Source: Zingiber officinale (lineage: Eukaryota; Streptophyta; Magnoliopsida; Zingiberales; Zingiberaceae). From it: a DNA stretch of 64,000 bases. Shown here in pieces: positions 63,169-64,000 of the stretch. Each line of letters starts with the position of its first letter. The first letter of the stretch is position 1. The translations under genes and the position numbers were made by a program. The stretch covers positions 9,695,705-9,759,704 of the forward strand of contig NC_055987.1 of NCBI RefSeq assembly GCF_018446385.1. The letters run 5' to 3'. Below the pieces are notes generated by a model. The model saw only the letters and a list, made by a program, of their open reading frames with translations, was not told where the DNA came from and ran no database searches.

Positions 63169-64000
63169 TGTTGGACCCCGTGGTAGTTTTGATGTGATCA
63201 ACCAAGTTAGTTAGGTCCTGCGTTTTGTCTGAACCCTGTGTCTGAGTGTGCAGGAACTTAGGAGCGCAGGAAGTCGAGCGGAAGACGCAGCTAGCGAGAA
63301 GGACGGCACGGGAAGAGAGCCGACGGGCTCGGTGCGTCCGAAGGACGAGAGAGCTGCGGAAGAGTACTCCGGTGGAGCGAGAAGAATGTGCACGACGTTC
63401 GAGGGACGAGAAGCCGGACAGAAGCCTGCTCGAGGAGAAGGTCGGGAACTGGGTTCGGATGATCCGTATTTCGGATGGCCGCAATCACCCAAGGAGCCGA
63501 ACCGGAGCAAGTCAACTGGAGTTGACTTGTCAACGGTTCGGTCAACATAACACCATGATCGGTCGACCGAACCCCAATCCTCAGAAGACCAACCGCTGGT
63601 GACACGTCAGAAGCCATGTCAGCAAGCCAGCCGTTGGAGGACTGATCGGTCGACCGAACCTCTTGGTCGGTCGACCGAACCAACGTTTATCCATAGACTC
63701 AGTCGAGCGTTTTGATCGGGCCAGTGCAGAGGAAGACCGTTGGCCGATCGGTCGACCGAACACAATGATCGATCGACCGAACCTGAGCTCGATCCACAGA
63801 GACTACACCTTGACGAAAAGATGGGTAGGTACAGCAAGTTCAGTCGACCGAACCTGGGGATCGGTCGACCGATCCCTCTCGAGTCAAACCTGATCCCGAA
63901 GATCAGGTTAACAAATAGACTCTAGAACCCCTATATAAAGGGGGTCTCGGGTAGCTATTGAAATACAACGAATACGAACGAAGTAGCAACTCTAGTAATC
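63169..64000 (+). repeat. Copia 3' LTR (cut by window end)
   Basis: This is the partner of 58,746-59,577. It keeps the TATA motif and most, though not all, of the palindromic ggtcgacc sites. Confidence 0.85.

Larger units (their letters stand above)
58746..64000 (+). mobile_element. Copia element with paired LTRs, cut by window end
   Basis: The LTR copy at 58,746-59,577 matches 63,169-64,000 over 832 bp with no net length change and about 27 differences (about 3%), so insertion is on the order of one million years ago. A purine tract 'aaaaagggagagat' precedes the second LTR, and an AT-rich tail (62,630-63,168) precedes that. No gag or pol is found. An Athila-like gypsy piece fills about 59,640-62,625. 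The element is broken (large internal loss), and its end lies outside the window, so a target duplication (candidate cgcct) cannot be checked. Confidence 0.8.

Overview
The window is nuclear DNA of a flowering plant, most likely a monocot. It carries five plant genes, among them a plant CDPK and an egg-cell-secreted EC1 protein. The 5' coding ends are strongly GC-rich, as is common in monocots. Dense, nested LTR retrotransposons make up well over half of the sequence. A Zingiberales-type genome would fit the repeat style, but I cannot prove the species.

Layout. 1-26.7 kb is nested retrotransposon fossils: a Ty3/gypsy Tat/Retand pol piece (minus), the 3' part of a Ty1/copia element with its LTR, the 3' half of a second Tat/Retand element (plus) carrying a 2.6 kb solo LTR, then a third, decayed Tat-type element (minus, about 12.4-23.7 kb) that itself holds a copia solo LTR and another LTR-like insert. 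26.8-35.7 kb is a gene island: a broken AUX/LAX fragment (+), an intronless glyoxal/galactose-oxidase-like gene (-), a single-exon scrap of an alkaline phytoceramidase-like gene (+) and a seven-coding-exon calcium-dependent protein kinase (-). 37.8-48.6 kb is a nearly whole, young Tat/Retand element with 681 bp LTRs and a CAGTA target duplication. It is followed by a 726 bp hAT-like non-autonomous DNA transposon. 51.4-57.6 kb is a second gene island: a TRAPPC12-like TPR protein, a GH100 alkaline/neutral invertase and an EC1-type egg-cell-secreted protein, all on the minus strand. 58.2-64 kb is a copia RNase H remnant and a copia element with paired LTRs that has swallowed part of an Athila-like gypsy element. 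The window ends inside its second LTR.

The five host genes all lie on the minus strand but do not form one pathway. GLOX acts at the cell wall, the CDPK in Ca2+ signalling, TRAPPC12 in vesicle traffic, the invertase in cytosolic sucrose cleavage and EC1 in gamete interaction. Three of them (GLOX, a CPK17/34-type CDPK, EC1) belong to families with known pollen or egg roles.

The most interesting structures are in the repeats. (1) Two independent Tat/Retand elements carry a long antisense ORF with its own TATA motif, convergent with pol, and a tandem-repeat array sits exactly between the two facing 3' ends. (2) Three related copia LTRs each carry a different cluster of dyad or palindromic motifs just upstream of the LTR TATA box. 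In the host genes, a spliced 25-codon upstream ORF whose stop overlaps the CDPK start codon deserves checking.
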